The position numbers were made by a program, and so were the translations under genes. Of a DNA stretch of 60,097 nt, positions 44,249 to 52,485 are shown piece after piece; the first letter of the stretch is position 1; every line of letters starts with the position of its first letter. Under the pieces are notes generated by a model. It did not search any database, was not told where the DNA came from, and worked only from the letters and a program-made list of their open reading frames with translations. Source of the stretch: Paenibacillus sp. MAHUQ-63 (GTDB taxonomy: Bacteria; Bacillota; Bacilli; Paenibacillales; NBRC-103111); assembly GCF_028765165.1 (NCBI RefSeq), contig NZ_JARADB010000015.1:1-60097 (forward strand), in the 5' to 3' direction.

Positions 44249-44692
44249 CTACGCTTCGGACTTGGCACCAGCCTTATAGGCAAGCGCAAAATCCAATATT
44301 TCCTTCAAGCGGCTATAAGATTGCTTATAGTACAAATATCCGATTAAGCACTCAAACGCGGTGCTGTGCCGGTATTCCAGCACATCCGCGTTCTTCGCCG
44401 TCGTTCCTGATTTGGCGTTGCGCCCGCGCTTCACCATATCCGTCTCTTCTTCCGTCAGCATCGGCATCAACGCATCAAGCAGCTTGGCTTGCGCCTTGGC
44501 CGAAACATAACCGGTCGATGCCCTATGAAGATGGTTCGGCTTATGATTCCCGCTGGAGATCACATACTGCCGAATGTATACCTCGTAAACCGCATCCCCG
44601 ATATAGGCCAGCACAATCGGATTCAGCAGATGCGGGCTTACGGCAGGCGGGTAAACGAACAAATTCGCTGCATCGTTCAAGGTTTCGCTCAT
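44249..44692 (-). CDS. mrnC: mini-ribonuclease III
   Basis: A 147-residue RNase III-like protein without a double-stranded RNA-binding domain. It matures 23S rRNA ends in B. subtilis. The catalytic AYIGDAVYE motif lies at about 28-36, and AFECLIGYLY near residue 110. ATG 44692 overlaps the cysS stop by four bases (ATGA); a TTG at 44704, five bases after AAGGA, is an alternative start adding four residues. Confidence 0.93.
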   Translation of the reverse strand: MSETLNDAANLFVYPPAVSPHLLNPIVLAYIGDAVYEVYIRQYVISSGNHKPNHLHRASTGYVSAKAQAKLLDALMPMLTEEETDMVKRGRNAKSGTTAKNADVLEYRHSTAFECLIGYLYYKQSYSRLKEILDFALAYKAGAKSEA

Positions 44693-46089
44693 TTGCGGCG
44701 CCAACGAATTCCTTGCGGCGTGTCCTCAAGGAATATCCCTTTCTCCGTGAGCAGATCACGAATTTCGTCCGCGCGCGCCCAGTTCTTCGACTTCCTCGCT
44801 TCCGTGCGCTCCACGATCAATTGCTCGATCTCTTCATCCAGCAATTCGTCGGCTTGTTTCGACAAAATCCCCAACGTTTGGTCGAACGCCTGCAGCTGAT
44901 CCAGCAGCAGCTGAAGCGCCGCGGTATGAACCCGCTCCTGTTGGAGATATAGATTCGCTTCCGACACCAAATCAAATACGGCCGTAATCGCATCCGGCGT
45001 GTTGAAGTCGTCGTTCATCTTCTCGACGAATTGATTCGCAATGGCCGCAACGCGCGCAACCAGCGCTGCATCCGCATCGCCGGATGCGGATGCTGTAGCC
45101 AGCCGATGCTTCAAGTTGTCATTCGCGTTCTGGATGCGCTCCAGCGCGTTCGCCGCTTGCTTCAAGCTTTCATCGCTGAAGTTAAGCGGGTTGCGGTAAT
45201 GAGCGGACAGCATGAAGAAGCGGAATACCTCCGGCTTCAACTGCTGCACGAGGTCGCGAATTAATATGCCGTTGCCCAGCGACTTGGACATCTTCTCATT
45301 GTCAATGTTCAAGAACGCATTGTGCAGCCAATAATTGGCCATCGGATGACCCGTTACCGCTTCCGTCTGAGCGATCTCGCACTCATGGTGCGGGAATGTC
45401 AAATCTTGGCCGCCGCCATGAATATCGATCGTTTCGCCCAAATATTTGCGCACCATCGCGGAGCACTCGATATGCCAGCCCGGACGGCCCTGGCCCCAGG
45501 GGCTATCCCAATAAATTTCCCCGGGCTTCGCCGCTTTCCACAGTACGAAGTCCTGCGGGTTCTCCTTCCGGTCGTCCACCTCAATCCGAATGCCGTATTG
45601 AAGCTCCTCCAGATTCTGATGCGACAGCTTGCCGTATTCGGCGAACTTGGTCGTGCGGTAATACACGTCGCCGCGCGCCTCATAAGCGTAGCCTTTCTCC
45701 ACAAGAGCGGCGATGAACTCGATAATTTCCGGCATATTTTCCGTAACACGCGGATTCAAAGTAGCCTCATGCACACCCAGCGCCTTAATATCCTCCAAGA
45801 AAGCGGCGATGAACGTTTCCGCCAGCTCCGGCACCGTAACGCCCAGCTCCTCGGCTTTGCGGATCATTTTATCGTCAACGTCCGTGAAGTTCGTAATATA
45901 AGTAACCTCATACTTCTGCGATTCCAGGAAGCGCCGCACGACATCGAAGAAGATCACAGGCCTCCCGTTTCCGATATGAATATAGTTATATACAGTCGGG
46001 CCGCATACATACATTTTCACTTTGCCCGCTTCAATCGGGACGAATTCTTCCTTCTTGCGTGTTAGTGTGTTATACACTCTGAGCGTCAT
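44689..46089 (-). CDS. cysS: cysteinyl-tRNA synthetase
   Basis: A 466-residue class I synthetase. The zinc ligand Cys29 lies in MYVCGPTVYN, the HIGH-type motif is HIGN, and KMSKSLGN is the second signature. ATG 46089 is chosen from the family N terminus (MTLRVYNTLTRKKEEF) and a GGAGG 11 bases upstream; the frame to 46179 is inside cysE. The first 20 bases overlap the end of cysE. Confidence 0.97.
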   Translation of the reverse strand: MTLRVYNTLTRKKEEFVPIEAGKVKMYVCGPTVYNYIHIGNGRPVIFFDVVRRFLESQKYEVTYITNFTDVDDKMIRKAEELGVTVPELAETFIAAFLEDIKALGVHEATLNPRVTENMPEIIEFIAALVEKGYAYEARGDVYYRTTKFAEYGKLSHQNLEELQYGIRIEVDDRKENPQDFVLWKAAKPGEIYWDSPWGQGRPGWHIECSAMVRKYLGETIDIHGGGQDLTFPHHECEIAQTEAVTGHPMANYWLHNAFLNIDNEKMSKSLGNGILIRDLVQQLKPEVFRFFMLSAHYRNPLNFSDESLKQAANALERIQNANDNLKHRLATASASGDADAALVARVAAIANQFVEKMNDDFNTPDAITAVFDLVSEANLYLQQERVHTAALQLLLDQLQAFDQTLGILSKQADELLDEEIEQLIVERTEARKSKNWARADEIRDLLTEKGIFLEDTPQGIRWRRK

Positions 46090-46741
46090 GTTCTCTCGCT
46101 CCTCCATTTCTGACCCGTTCTTGTTCAAGCTGCTTTTTGAGCTCGTTAATTTGCTGCTGCATTTCTTGGAATATATCAATAATGGGATCCGGCAAGTTGC
46201 CGTGATCCAAACGATTGACGCGCACCCCGTCCCGCTTCACAAGCTTGGCAGGCATCGTTACGACCGTACTGTTGGACGGAACCTCGTGAATGACCACGGC
46301 ATTGGAACCGATACGCGAATTCTCGCCGACAAGGAAGGAGCCTAAGATCTTGGCGCCTGAACCGATAACAACATTATTGCCAATAGTCGGATGTCTCTTA
46401 CCTTTCTCCTTGCCTGTTCCCCCGAGAGTAACCCCTTGATACAAAATGACGTCATCGCCGATTTCGCACGTTTCCCCGATCACTACGCCCATCCCATGGT
46501 CAATAAACAACCGCTTGCCGATTGTGGCTCCGGGATGAATCTCAATGCCCGTCATGAAACGGCTCCATTGGGAGACGATACGGGCGAGGGTAAACATCTT
46601 CCGCTTGTAGAACCAATGCCCGATCCGATGCGCCCAGATGGCGTGAAGACCGGAGTACGTAAACACAACCTCAAACCAGCTGCGTGCAGCCGGGTCGTTA
46701 TCGAATACGGCAGAAATATCAGATTTGATCGTTTGCCACAT
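46070..46741 (-). CDS. cysE: serine O-acetyltransferase
   Basis: A 223-residue enzyme that makes O-acetylserine, the first step of cysteine synthesis. It has an N-terminal helical domain and a left-handed beta-helix with hexapeptide repeats (IGKRLFIDHGMGVVIGE, IGNNVVIGSGAKILG), including the catalytic His in DHGMG. The C-terminal tail is coiled-coil-like (QEMQQQINELKKQLEQE). It is the first gene after a cysteine T-box and before cysS. Confidence 0.97.
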   Translation of the reverse strand: MWQTIKSDISAVFDNDPAARSWFEVVFTYSGLHAIWAHRIGHWFYKRKMFTLARIVSQWSRFMTGIEIHPGATIGKRLFIDHGMGVVIGETCEIGDDVILYQGVTLGGTGKEKGKRHPTIGNNVVIGSGAKILGSFLVGENSRIGSNAVVIHEVPSNSTVVTMPAKLVKRDGVRVNRLDHGNLPDPIIDIFQEMQQQINELKKQLEQERVRNGGAREHDAQSV

Positions 46742-47054
46742 GCTCTCACCTTCTTCGCCTTAAATCAGATTCTGTGTATAAAAAAAGCCCCCGCAGCCCA
46801 ATGGCTGCAGAGGCGTTATTCATCGCGGTTCCACTCTGCTTGGTGACTCGGAAGTCTCCCAACTCAAGTCCCCGTAACGTGGGTCATCCGGCTGCGCCTA
46901 CTTTACTCGTCTTCCGAGTATTCGGCGTAGCAGCTCCCAGGTGCATTTCCGTTTATAGGGAATGGATAACTCACAGCCGAAGCCTCGCGGCTCCGATTAT
47001 CCTCTCTGAAAAACCCTAAATAAGCGTACTCTCCTGATCATTGCAATCGTTATT
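46742..47054 (-). promoter_or_regulatory. cysteine-specific T-box riboswitch controlling cysE-cysS
   Basis: The T-box sequence AGAGTGGAACCGCG lies on the minus strand at 46824-46837. It is followed by a terminator hairpin (46787-46814, GCCTCTGCAGCC...GGGCTGCGGGGGC) and a T run. Stem I runs through about 46930-47040, and GGAAATGCACC supplies TGC (Cys) as the likely specifier codon, followed by a purine. Uncharged tRNA-Cys should allow readthrough into cysE-cysS. Confidence 0.9.
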
Positions 47055-47060
47055 GGATTA

Positions 47061-47089
47061 AGTATAACGAAAAGCACCGTCTATTACAA
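47061..47089 (-). promoter_or_regulatory. promoter of the T-box cysE operon
   Basis: TTGTAA (47084-47089) and TATACT (47061-47066), 17 bp apart. The -35 overlaps the gltX stop codon. Confidence 0.75.
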
Positions 47090-48538
47090 TAAGTTCCTTA
47101 GACGCGAAGCGACTTTTTCTTTGCCCAGCAGGTACAAAGATACATTCAAATCCGGTCCGTGCACCTGTCCTGTGAGCGCAGAACGAATGGACATGAACAG
47201 CTGCTTCCCTTTGAAGCCCGTATCCTTCTGCACTTGCTTCAGCAAGGCAGGGATCGCTTCCACCGTGAAAGCCTCGGCCCCCTCCACTTGCGTCAAGAAG
47301 CTGGACAACACTACCGGCACATGCTCTTCCTTCAGAACGGCGGCAGCCTCCTCGTCGATCACCAGCTCTTCTTTGAAGAAGATGCTCGACAATTCGACAA
47401 TTTCTGCGGCGAAACGCATTCTTTCCTGATTCAGGCCGACCAGCGCCGTTACCCACTCTTGGCCCGCTTCATCCAGCTGGTTCGGAATATAGCCGGCTTT
47501 CTGCAAATGCGGCACACACAGGTCGACTACGCGGGAGAGCGGAGCCTTTTTCAAATAGGCATTGTTCATCCAATTCAATTTATCCATATCGAACACAGCC
47601 GGACTCTTCGACACGCGATCGAGGTCAAACTGAGCGATTAACTCTTCCTTGGTGAACATCTCTTCTTCACCGCCCGGCGACCAACCGAGCAGCGCAATAA
47701 AATTGACGACGGCCTCCGGCAGGTAACCTAACTCCCGGTACTGTTCGATGAACTGGATGATGGACTCATCCCGTTTGCTCATTTTCTTCCGGTCTTGATT
47801 CAGAATCAACGCCAAGTGAGCAAATTCCGGAACCGGCATGCCCAGAGCCTCATACATAAGGATTTGTCTAGGCGTGTTGGACAGATGCTCCTCCCCGCGG
47901 ATCACCAGGTTGATCTTCATGGTATGATCGTCCACGATGACAGCGAAGTTATACGTCGGAATCCCGTCCGGACGAGCGATAATGAAATCGCCTATGCCAT
48001 TGGAATCGAATTCCACATGCTCGCGCACCTTGTCTTCAAAAGCAATTACACGGTCTGCCGGTACAAGGAAGCGCGTCGAAGGCTTGCGGCCTTCCGATTC
48101 AAAAGCAGCACGCTGCTCCGCTGTCAAATGGCGGCATTTCCCGGAATATCCGCCCATCTCGCCGCGCGCCTCCTGTTCGGCCCGCTCCTGCTCCAGGTCG
48201 GCTTCCGAACAATAGCACGGGTAAGCATGCCCGCTCTGCAGCAATTGATCCAGATAGGTCTTGTAAATATCCAATCTCTCCATCTGACGGTATGGTGCGT
48301 ATGGGCCCCCGATGTCTACACTCTCATCCCACTCCAAGCCAAGCCATCTCAGACCATTCAACTGGTCCTCGATCCCCGATTCCTTATGACGAGTCTGATC
48401 GGTATCCTCGAAACGCACAACGAAAGCTCCGCCATGGCGGCGGGCCAGCAAGTAATCGAACAGTGCCGTACGAGCACCGCCAATATGCAAATGTCCCGTA
48501 GGACTAGGTGCATAACGCACACGTAATGGTTGGTTCAT
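47084..48538 (-). CDS. gltX: glutamyl-tRNA synthetase
   Basis: A 484-residue class I synthetase, presumably non-discriminating as in Bacillales (charging both tRNA-Glu and tRNA-Gln). Signatures are HIGG (18-21), KKMSKRDE (near 250), and a zinc-type CYC...KCRH segment. ATG 48538 follows AAGGGG by seven bases; the frame to 48595 overlaps ispF and lacks a site. Confidence 0.97.
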   Translation of the reverse strand: MNQPLRVRYAPSPTGHLHIGGARTALFDYLLARRHGGAFVVRFEDTDQTRHKESGIEDQLNGLRWLGLEWDESVDIGGPYAPYRQMERLDIYKTYLDQLLQSGHAYPCYCSEADLEQERAEQEARGEMGGYSGKCRHLTAEQRAAFESEGRKPSTRFLVPADRVIAFEDKVREHVEFDSNGIGDFIIARPDGIPTYNFAVIVDDHTMKINLVIRGEEHLSNTPRQILMYEALGMPVPEFAHLALILNQDRKKMSKRDESIIQFIEQYRELGYLPEAVVNFIALLGWSPGGEEEMFTKEELIAQFDLDRVSKSPAVFDMDKLNWMNNAYLKKAPLSRVVDLCVPHLQKAGYIPNQLDEAGQEWVTALVGLNQERMRFAAEIVELSSIFFKEELVIDEEAAAVLKEEHVPVVLSSFLTQVEGAEAFTVEAIPALLKQVQKDTGFKGKQLFMSIRSALTGQVHGPDLNVSLYLLGKEKVASRLRNLL

Positions 48539-48567
48539 GACTGTACCCCTTCTCCCAATAATACCTG

Positions 48568-49053
48568 CTATTCTAGCACATCTCGAATTAAACAAACAAC
48601 CGATTGAGCAGCAATACCTTCGCCGCGGCCTGTGAAGCCCAATTGCTCCGTCGTTGTCGCTTTCACATTGATTTGATCCACCTGCGCATCGAGCGCCTCC
48701 GCGATAATCTCGGCCATTTGCGGAATATACGGCGCCATCTTAGGCTTCTGGGCAATGATCGTGGAATCCGCATTACCCAGACGGTAGCCTCGGTCCTTCG
48801 CCAGCTGCCATACATGCTTGAGCAGTACCAGGCTGTCCGCATCCTTGAACTCGGCGGCCGTGTCCGGGAAATGCTTGCCGATATCTCCCAAGCCCAGTGC
48901 GCCCAGGATCGCGTCGCTGATCGCATGCAGGAGCACATCGGCATCGGAATGCCCGAGCAGCCCTTTCTCATAAGGAATCGTTACGCCTCCGATAATACAC
49001 TTGCGTCCTTCCACCAATTGATGCACATCAAATCCTTGACCTACGCGAATCAT
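48568..49053 (-). CDS. ispF: 2-C-methyl-D-erythritol 2,4-cyclodiphosphate synthase
   Basis: A 161-residue trimeric MEP-pathway enzyme. Zinc ligands are Asp9 and His11 (GFDVHQ) and the His of GHSDADVLLHAI; the ATTTEQLGFTGRGEGIAAQ signature (read by its ends ATTTEQLGF and GEGIAAQ) is near the C terminus. Its ATG overlaps the ispD stop (ATGA). Confidence 0.98.
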   Translation of the reverse strand: MIRVGQGFDVHQLVEGRKCIIGGVTIPYEKGLLGHSDADVLLHAISDAILGALGLGDIGKHFPDTAAEFKDADSLVLLKHVWQLAKDRGYRLGNADSTIIAQKPKMAPYIPQMAEIIAEALDAQVDQINVKATTTEQLGFTGRGEGIAAQSVVCLIRDVLE

Positions 49054-49754
49054 GATTGTCTCTCTCCCCTAACGTGTTGTAAAATCCATTCCGCCCATGG
49101 CAAATCTTCCGGTGTTGTGATCTTGATATTGTAATAGTCTCCTTCGACGACATACACCGTTGTTCCTATCCGCTCCACCAGCATCGCATCATCGGTACCC
49201 ATGAAGCCCTCCTGAAGCGCCCGTTCGTGCGCCTCCCGCAGAAGGGAAAGCCGAAAAGCCTGCGGGGTTTGGATGGCCCACAAGCTTCGTCTATCCGGTG
49301 TTGATTGAATTCTTTTGTCGGTATCTACGACTTTGATCGTATCCTTCACAGGGACAGCCAGCACAGCTGCATCCTGTTCCTGCGCCTTCGCCAGACATTC
49401 GAACACATGTTCCCTCTTAACGAAAGGCCGCACTCCGTCATGCACGAGCACCCAATCCGTGTCCTTGGCCAAAGCCGCTAGGCCTTGCCGAACAGAGTCT
49501 TGACGCTCCGCGCCGCCTGCCAGCACATGAGTGACCTTGGAAAGACCGTAGGCTTGTACATAACCTGCACAGCGCTCTACGTCATTTCCACCCACAACCA
49601 AAATGATTTCATTCACTTCATGTATGTTTTGAAATAATTGCAACGTATGTACCAGAATCGGCTTCTGTCCCAGCTGTAAATATTGTTTGCTTTCCGCCGT
49701 TCCCATGCGCGAGCCTTTGCCCGCAGCTACGATGATGACTCCCAGCTTCCCCAT
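49050..49754 (-). CDS. ispD: 2-C-methyl-D-erythritol 4-phosphate cytidylyltransferase
   Basis: A 234-residue nucleotidyltransferase. The CTP-binding motif AAGKGSRMG lies at 10-18, and HDGVRPF at about 105. It acts one step upstream of IspE, which is elsewhere. A palindrome and two hairpins lie upstream (see below). The start has GGAGG four bases upstream, slightly close. Confidence 0.97.
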   Translation of the reverse strand: MGKLGVIIVAAGKGSRMGTAESKQYLQLGQKPILVHTLQLFQNIHEVNEIILVVGGNDVERCAGYVQAYGLSKVTHVLAGGAERQDSVRQGLAALAKDTDWVLVHDGVRPFVKREHVFECLAKAQEQDAAVLAVPVKDTIKVVDTDKRIQSTPDRRSLWAIQTPQAFRLSLLREAHERALQEGFMGTDDAMLVERIGTTVYVVEGDYYNIKITTPEDLPWAEWILQHVRGERQS

Positions 49755-49936
49755 AAGCCCTCCGACTAAGCGCTTTCGTTCGAAAGCTTTCTACGTAAGC
49801 ATAGACCCATGGATGAACGACTCCGTCGTCCATATAGGACGAAAGGTTTGTCATGGTTGATGCAAAGCAAAAGTATAAAACTTATACTTTCCAAGCAACT
49901 GGTAAGAGCTATGTTACATCTCCCATCATACTGGTT
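49755..49936 (-). promoter_or_regulatory. ispD upstream region with AT-rich palindrome and hairpins
   Basis: This 182 bp gap contains a perfect inverted repeat of nine base pairs (AAAGTATAA...TTATACTTT, 49870-49890) and two shorter hairpins (CGTCC/GGACG at 49827-49841 and CTTTCG/CGAAAG at 49773-49786). TTGCTT followed 17 bp later by TACTTT overlaps the palindrome, so a promoter under an operator is possible. No gene is seen. Confidence 0.4.
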
Positions 49937-51004
49937 TTACTGCGCTTTTTCCAATAGTTTCGGTTTCGCGAAAATCATCCGCCCCGCCGATGTCTGTAGA
50001 ACGCTGGTCACCATCACTTCAAGCGTCATCCCGATGAATTCACGGCCGCCTTCCACGACGATCATCGTCCCGTCATCCAGGTAGGCTACGCCTTGTCCAT
50101 GCTCCTTGCCGTCTTTAATGACTTGAACGATAATTTCTTCACCAGGCAGGACCACAGGCTTCACAGCATTCGCAAGGTCATTAATGTTGAGCACCGAAAC
50201 ACCCTGCAGCTCGCATACTTTATTCAAGTTGAAATCATTCGTGATGACTTTGCCCTGAAGCACCTTAGCCAATCGTACCAGCTTGCTGTCGACTTCCGAT
50301 ATTTCTTCGAAATCGCCTTCGTAGATCAGCACTTTCACTTCAAGTTCCTTCTGGATTTTATTCAAAATATCGAGCCCTCGCCGGCCCCGGTTGCGCTTCA
50401 GCAAGTCCGACGAATCCGCAATATGCTGCAGCTCTTCCAACACGAACTCCGGTATCACGAGCGTTCCTTCGATAAATCCCGTTTTGCAAATATCCGCAAT
50501 ACGACCGTCAATAATGACGCTGGTATCGAGAATCTTATGTTCCTCGTAAGGCCTGTGCGTCCCTTTCTCCGGAGCAGCCGACCGGCTCTTGGCCATAATC
50601 TGGACTAGCTCCTCCCTCTTGCTGTAACCGATACGGAATCCCATGACGGCTAGAACCGCCGATACGACGAAAGGTAAAAAGGGACCCGCCCACGTCGCCT
50701 GCTGCAGCACAGGGAACACCATAACGGATACGAGAAGTCCGATGACGAGCCCTAACGTGCCTGAGAGCAAATCGGACGCAGGAATGTCCGCCACATTCTT
50801 TTCTCCTTGGATCAGGAGCTTCATTCCCTTACCGGCAACCCACAATGAAAGAAAGAACATGACCCCAGCGCACATACTATTCAAAACTATGATCTTGCCT
50901 GAATCGCTCATGAAACCTGTCGTTCGTACGATTGACTCGCTCCATCCATATCCTAAACTACCACCCATGACGGCTAAAATGAATTGCACCCATTTTCTCA
51001 TCAT
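49937..51004 (-). CDS. PIN/TRAM-domain membrane protein (YacL)
   Basis: A 355-residue protein: four N-terminal membrane helices (about 5-25, 40-60, 78-98, 105-125), a PIN nuclease-like domain (about 155-270, KILDTSVIIDGR and TNDFNLNKVC with acidic active-site residues), and a C-terminal TRAM domain (GEEIIVQVIKDG, GQGVAYLDDGTMIVVEGG). Substrate is unknown. It follows the disA region as in B. subtilis. Confidence 0.9.
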   Translation of the reverse strand: MMRKWVQFILAVMGGSLGYGWSESIVRTTGFMSDSGKIIVLNSMCAGVMFFLSLWVAGKGMKLLIQGEKNVADIPASDLLSGTLGLVIGLLVSVMVFPVLQQATWAGPFLPFVVSAVLAVMGFRIGYSKREELVQIMAKSRSAAPEKGTHRPYEEHKILDTSVIIDGRIADICKTGFIEGTLVIPEFVLEELQHIADSSDLLKRNRGRRGLDILNKIQKELEVKVLIYEGDFEEISEVDSKLVRLAKVLQGKVITNDFNLNKVCELQGVSVLNINDLANAVKPVVLPGEEIIVQVIKDGKEHGQGVAYLDDGTMIVVEGGREFIGMTLEVMVTSVLQTSAGRMIFAKPKLLEKAQ

Positions 51005-51095
51005 AGATTCACCTCCTACATCAACTTATTAATAACAGCCTCCTTACAATTATGTTCCAATTTATCCCTTATTAATCACTTCTGCTCTCGGAAAA

Positions 51096-51124
51096 TTGAA
51101 ATATTAAGGGCCTTCCATTATAAT
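51096..51124 (+). promoter_or_regulatory. sigma-A promoter of the plus-strand gene
   Basis: TTGAAA (51096-51101) and TATAAT (51119-51124), 17 bp apart. It predicts a start near 51131 and a 30-base leader, which rules out the ATG at 51123 as translation start. Confidence 0.8.
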
Positions 51125-51161
51125 GAAATTGGAAGTTACCAACACACCCGAGGTGGATGGA

Positions 51162-51557
51162 ATGAGCTCCTTGACTTTAAAGCAGTTTCAAGATCAGGTT
51201 TCCGAATTGTTGCTCCGTCACCGAAGTCTGCTTGACGTCTTATCCAAGTTCCAACAGTCAGGCGCAGCTGCCAACCGTTCCGTGGTGAAGTCCATTACAG
51301 AATGCGGATGTATTCAGGTTAACGCAGCTAAGCAAGAGTATCATCCAGAGATGACTCTGAACGAAGCGAAGAACGTACTCGGCACTCATGTAACCGGTCA
51401 CTTATGTGAGCAATGCATCGAGGTCGTGAGCAGTGAATTGGGCAGGAATCTGTTCTATATGTCTGCACTGAGCAACATTCTCGGCGTCAATTTGGAGCAA
51501 GTCGTAGAGAACGAATCCAAGAAATGCTCAACCTTGGGCCTTTTCAACATGTCATGA
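51162..51557 (+). CDS. small plus-strand protein of unknown function, possibly DUF1573-annotated
   Basis: A 131-residue soluble protein that I cannot assign with confidence; I recall similar Paenibacillus proteins labelled DUF1573. The N terminus is helical (TLKQFQDQVSELLLRHRS), a middle part holds ECGC (near 49-52) and HLCEQC (near 86-91), and the C-terminal half is helical with VSSELGRNLFYMSAL and NILGVNLEQVVENE, reminiscent of all-helical MazG-like folds. The paired cysteines could bind metal or form a disulfide. GAGG lies eight bases before ATG 51162. It is the only plus-strand gene between the two rRNA operons outside the spore island, with its own promoter and terminator. Confidence 0.8.
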   Translation: MSSLTLKQFQDQVSELLLRHRSLLDVLSKFQQSGAAANRSVVKSITECGCIQVNAAKQEYHPEMTLNEAKNVLGTHVTGHLCEQCIEVVSSELGRNLFYMSALSNILGVNLEQVVENESKKCSTLGLFNMS

Positions 51558-51580
51558 TCAAGACAATGCACATGAACAGC

Positions 51581-51638
51581 AAAAAAGCATTTATTTTCTT
51601 CTGCTCATCCAGAGAGAAAATAAATGCTTTTTATTTTT
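51581..51638. terminator. bidirectional terminator between the orphan gene and pssA
   Basis: A long hairpin (GCATTTATTTTCT...AGAAAATAAATGC) with flanking A and T runs serves both convergent genes. Confidence 0.85.
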
Positions 51639-51650
51639 GCGGTATGGAGA

Positions 51651-52400
51651 TTAAACGTCGGATTTAACGGAGTTCGGATCCTCTACGCCGCGTCTTTTGT
51701 TCTTTCTGCGGATTCGGATGAAGAAGCCATCAACGTTTTTTTTTAGGCCGTACAGCGCGTACAGCAGAAGCGGTACGAAGATCATTTTGGAGATCGACTC
51801 CGGCCACTTGATCGCGATGAGTACGGCAACGGCCACAATCACAGGCGTGATCCAGATCGCTGCTTTCGGAATGCCGGCTTTCTTGAAGTTCGGATATTTC
51901 ACTGTACTTACCATCAAATAAGACAATAGAATTGTACTTACCAACAGAACATACACGTTAATTTCATTCACAAACAATGCCAATGTACACAGCACACCGC
52001 CTGCAGCCGGAATCGGCAATCCGATGAAATAGCCAGGCGTACCGGCAACGACATTAAAGCGAGCCAACCGAAGCGCTCCACAGATTGGGAAGATTGCGGT
52101 GACGATCCAAGCGAATGCCGGACTGATCACATGCGGATCGTTGAACGCTACAACATACATGATAAAGGCAGGCGCCACACCGAAAGAAATAACATCGGAC
52201 AGCGAGTCTAGCTCTTTACCAAATTCACTCTGTGCATTCAACGCGCGGGCTACACGACCGTCAAGTCCATCGAGCAACATAGCGACAATGACCAGCACTG
52301 CTGCAACGCCGTGCTCACCGCTGAAAGCGAGAATAATCGACAGAACACCGAGGAATAAGTTCCCTACTGTAAAAAGACTGGGAATTGATTTCGTTAACAT
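51651..52400 (-). CDS. pssA: CDP-diacylglycerol-serine O-phosphatidyltransferase
   Basis: A 249-residue membrane enzyme with the CDP-alcohol phosphotransferase motif DG(x)2AR(x)8G(x)3D(x)3D, here DGRVAR...GKELDSLSD at about 45-70, and several membrane helices. It makes phosphatidylserine for phosphatidylethanolamine. In B. subtilis pssA is elsewhere; here it follows disA. Serine as acceptor is inferred from overall similarity. Confidence 0.92.
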   Translation of the reverse strand: MLTKSIPSLFTVGNLFLGVLSIILAFSGEHGVAAVLVIVAMLLDGLDGRVARALNAQSEFGKELDSLSDVISFGVAPAFIMYVVAFNDPHVISPAFAWIVTAIFPICGALRLARFNVVAGTPGYFIGLPIPAAGGVLCTLALFVNEINVYVLLVSTILLSYLMVSTVKYPNFKKAGIPKAAIWITPVIVAVAVLIAIKWPESISKMIFVPLLLYALYGLKKNVDGFFIRIRRKNKRRGVEDPNSVKSDV

Positions 52401-52485
52401 ATTTTTTTGTCCACCTCTGGATTTACTATGCCCTAAACTTGACTTTATAAAACCTCAACAATGATACTTTATGATTGTATCTACT

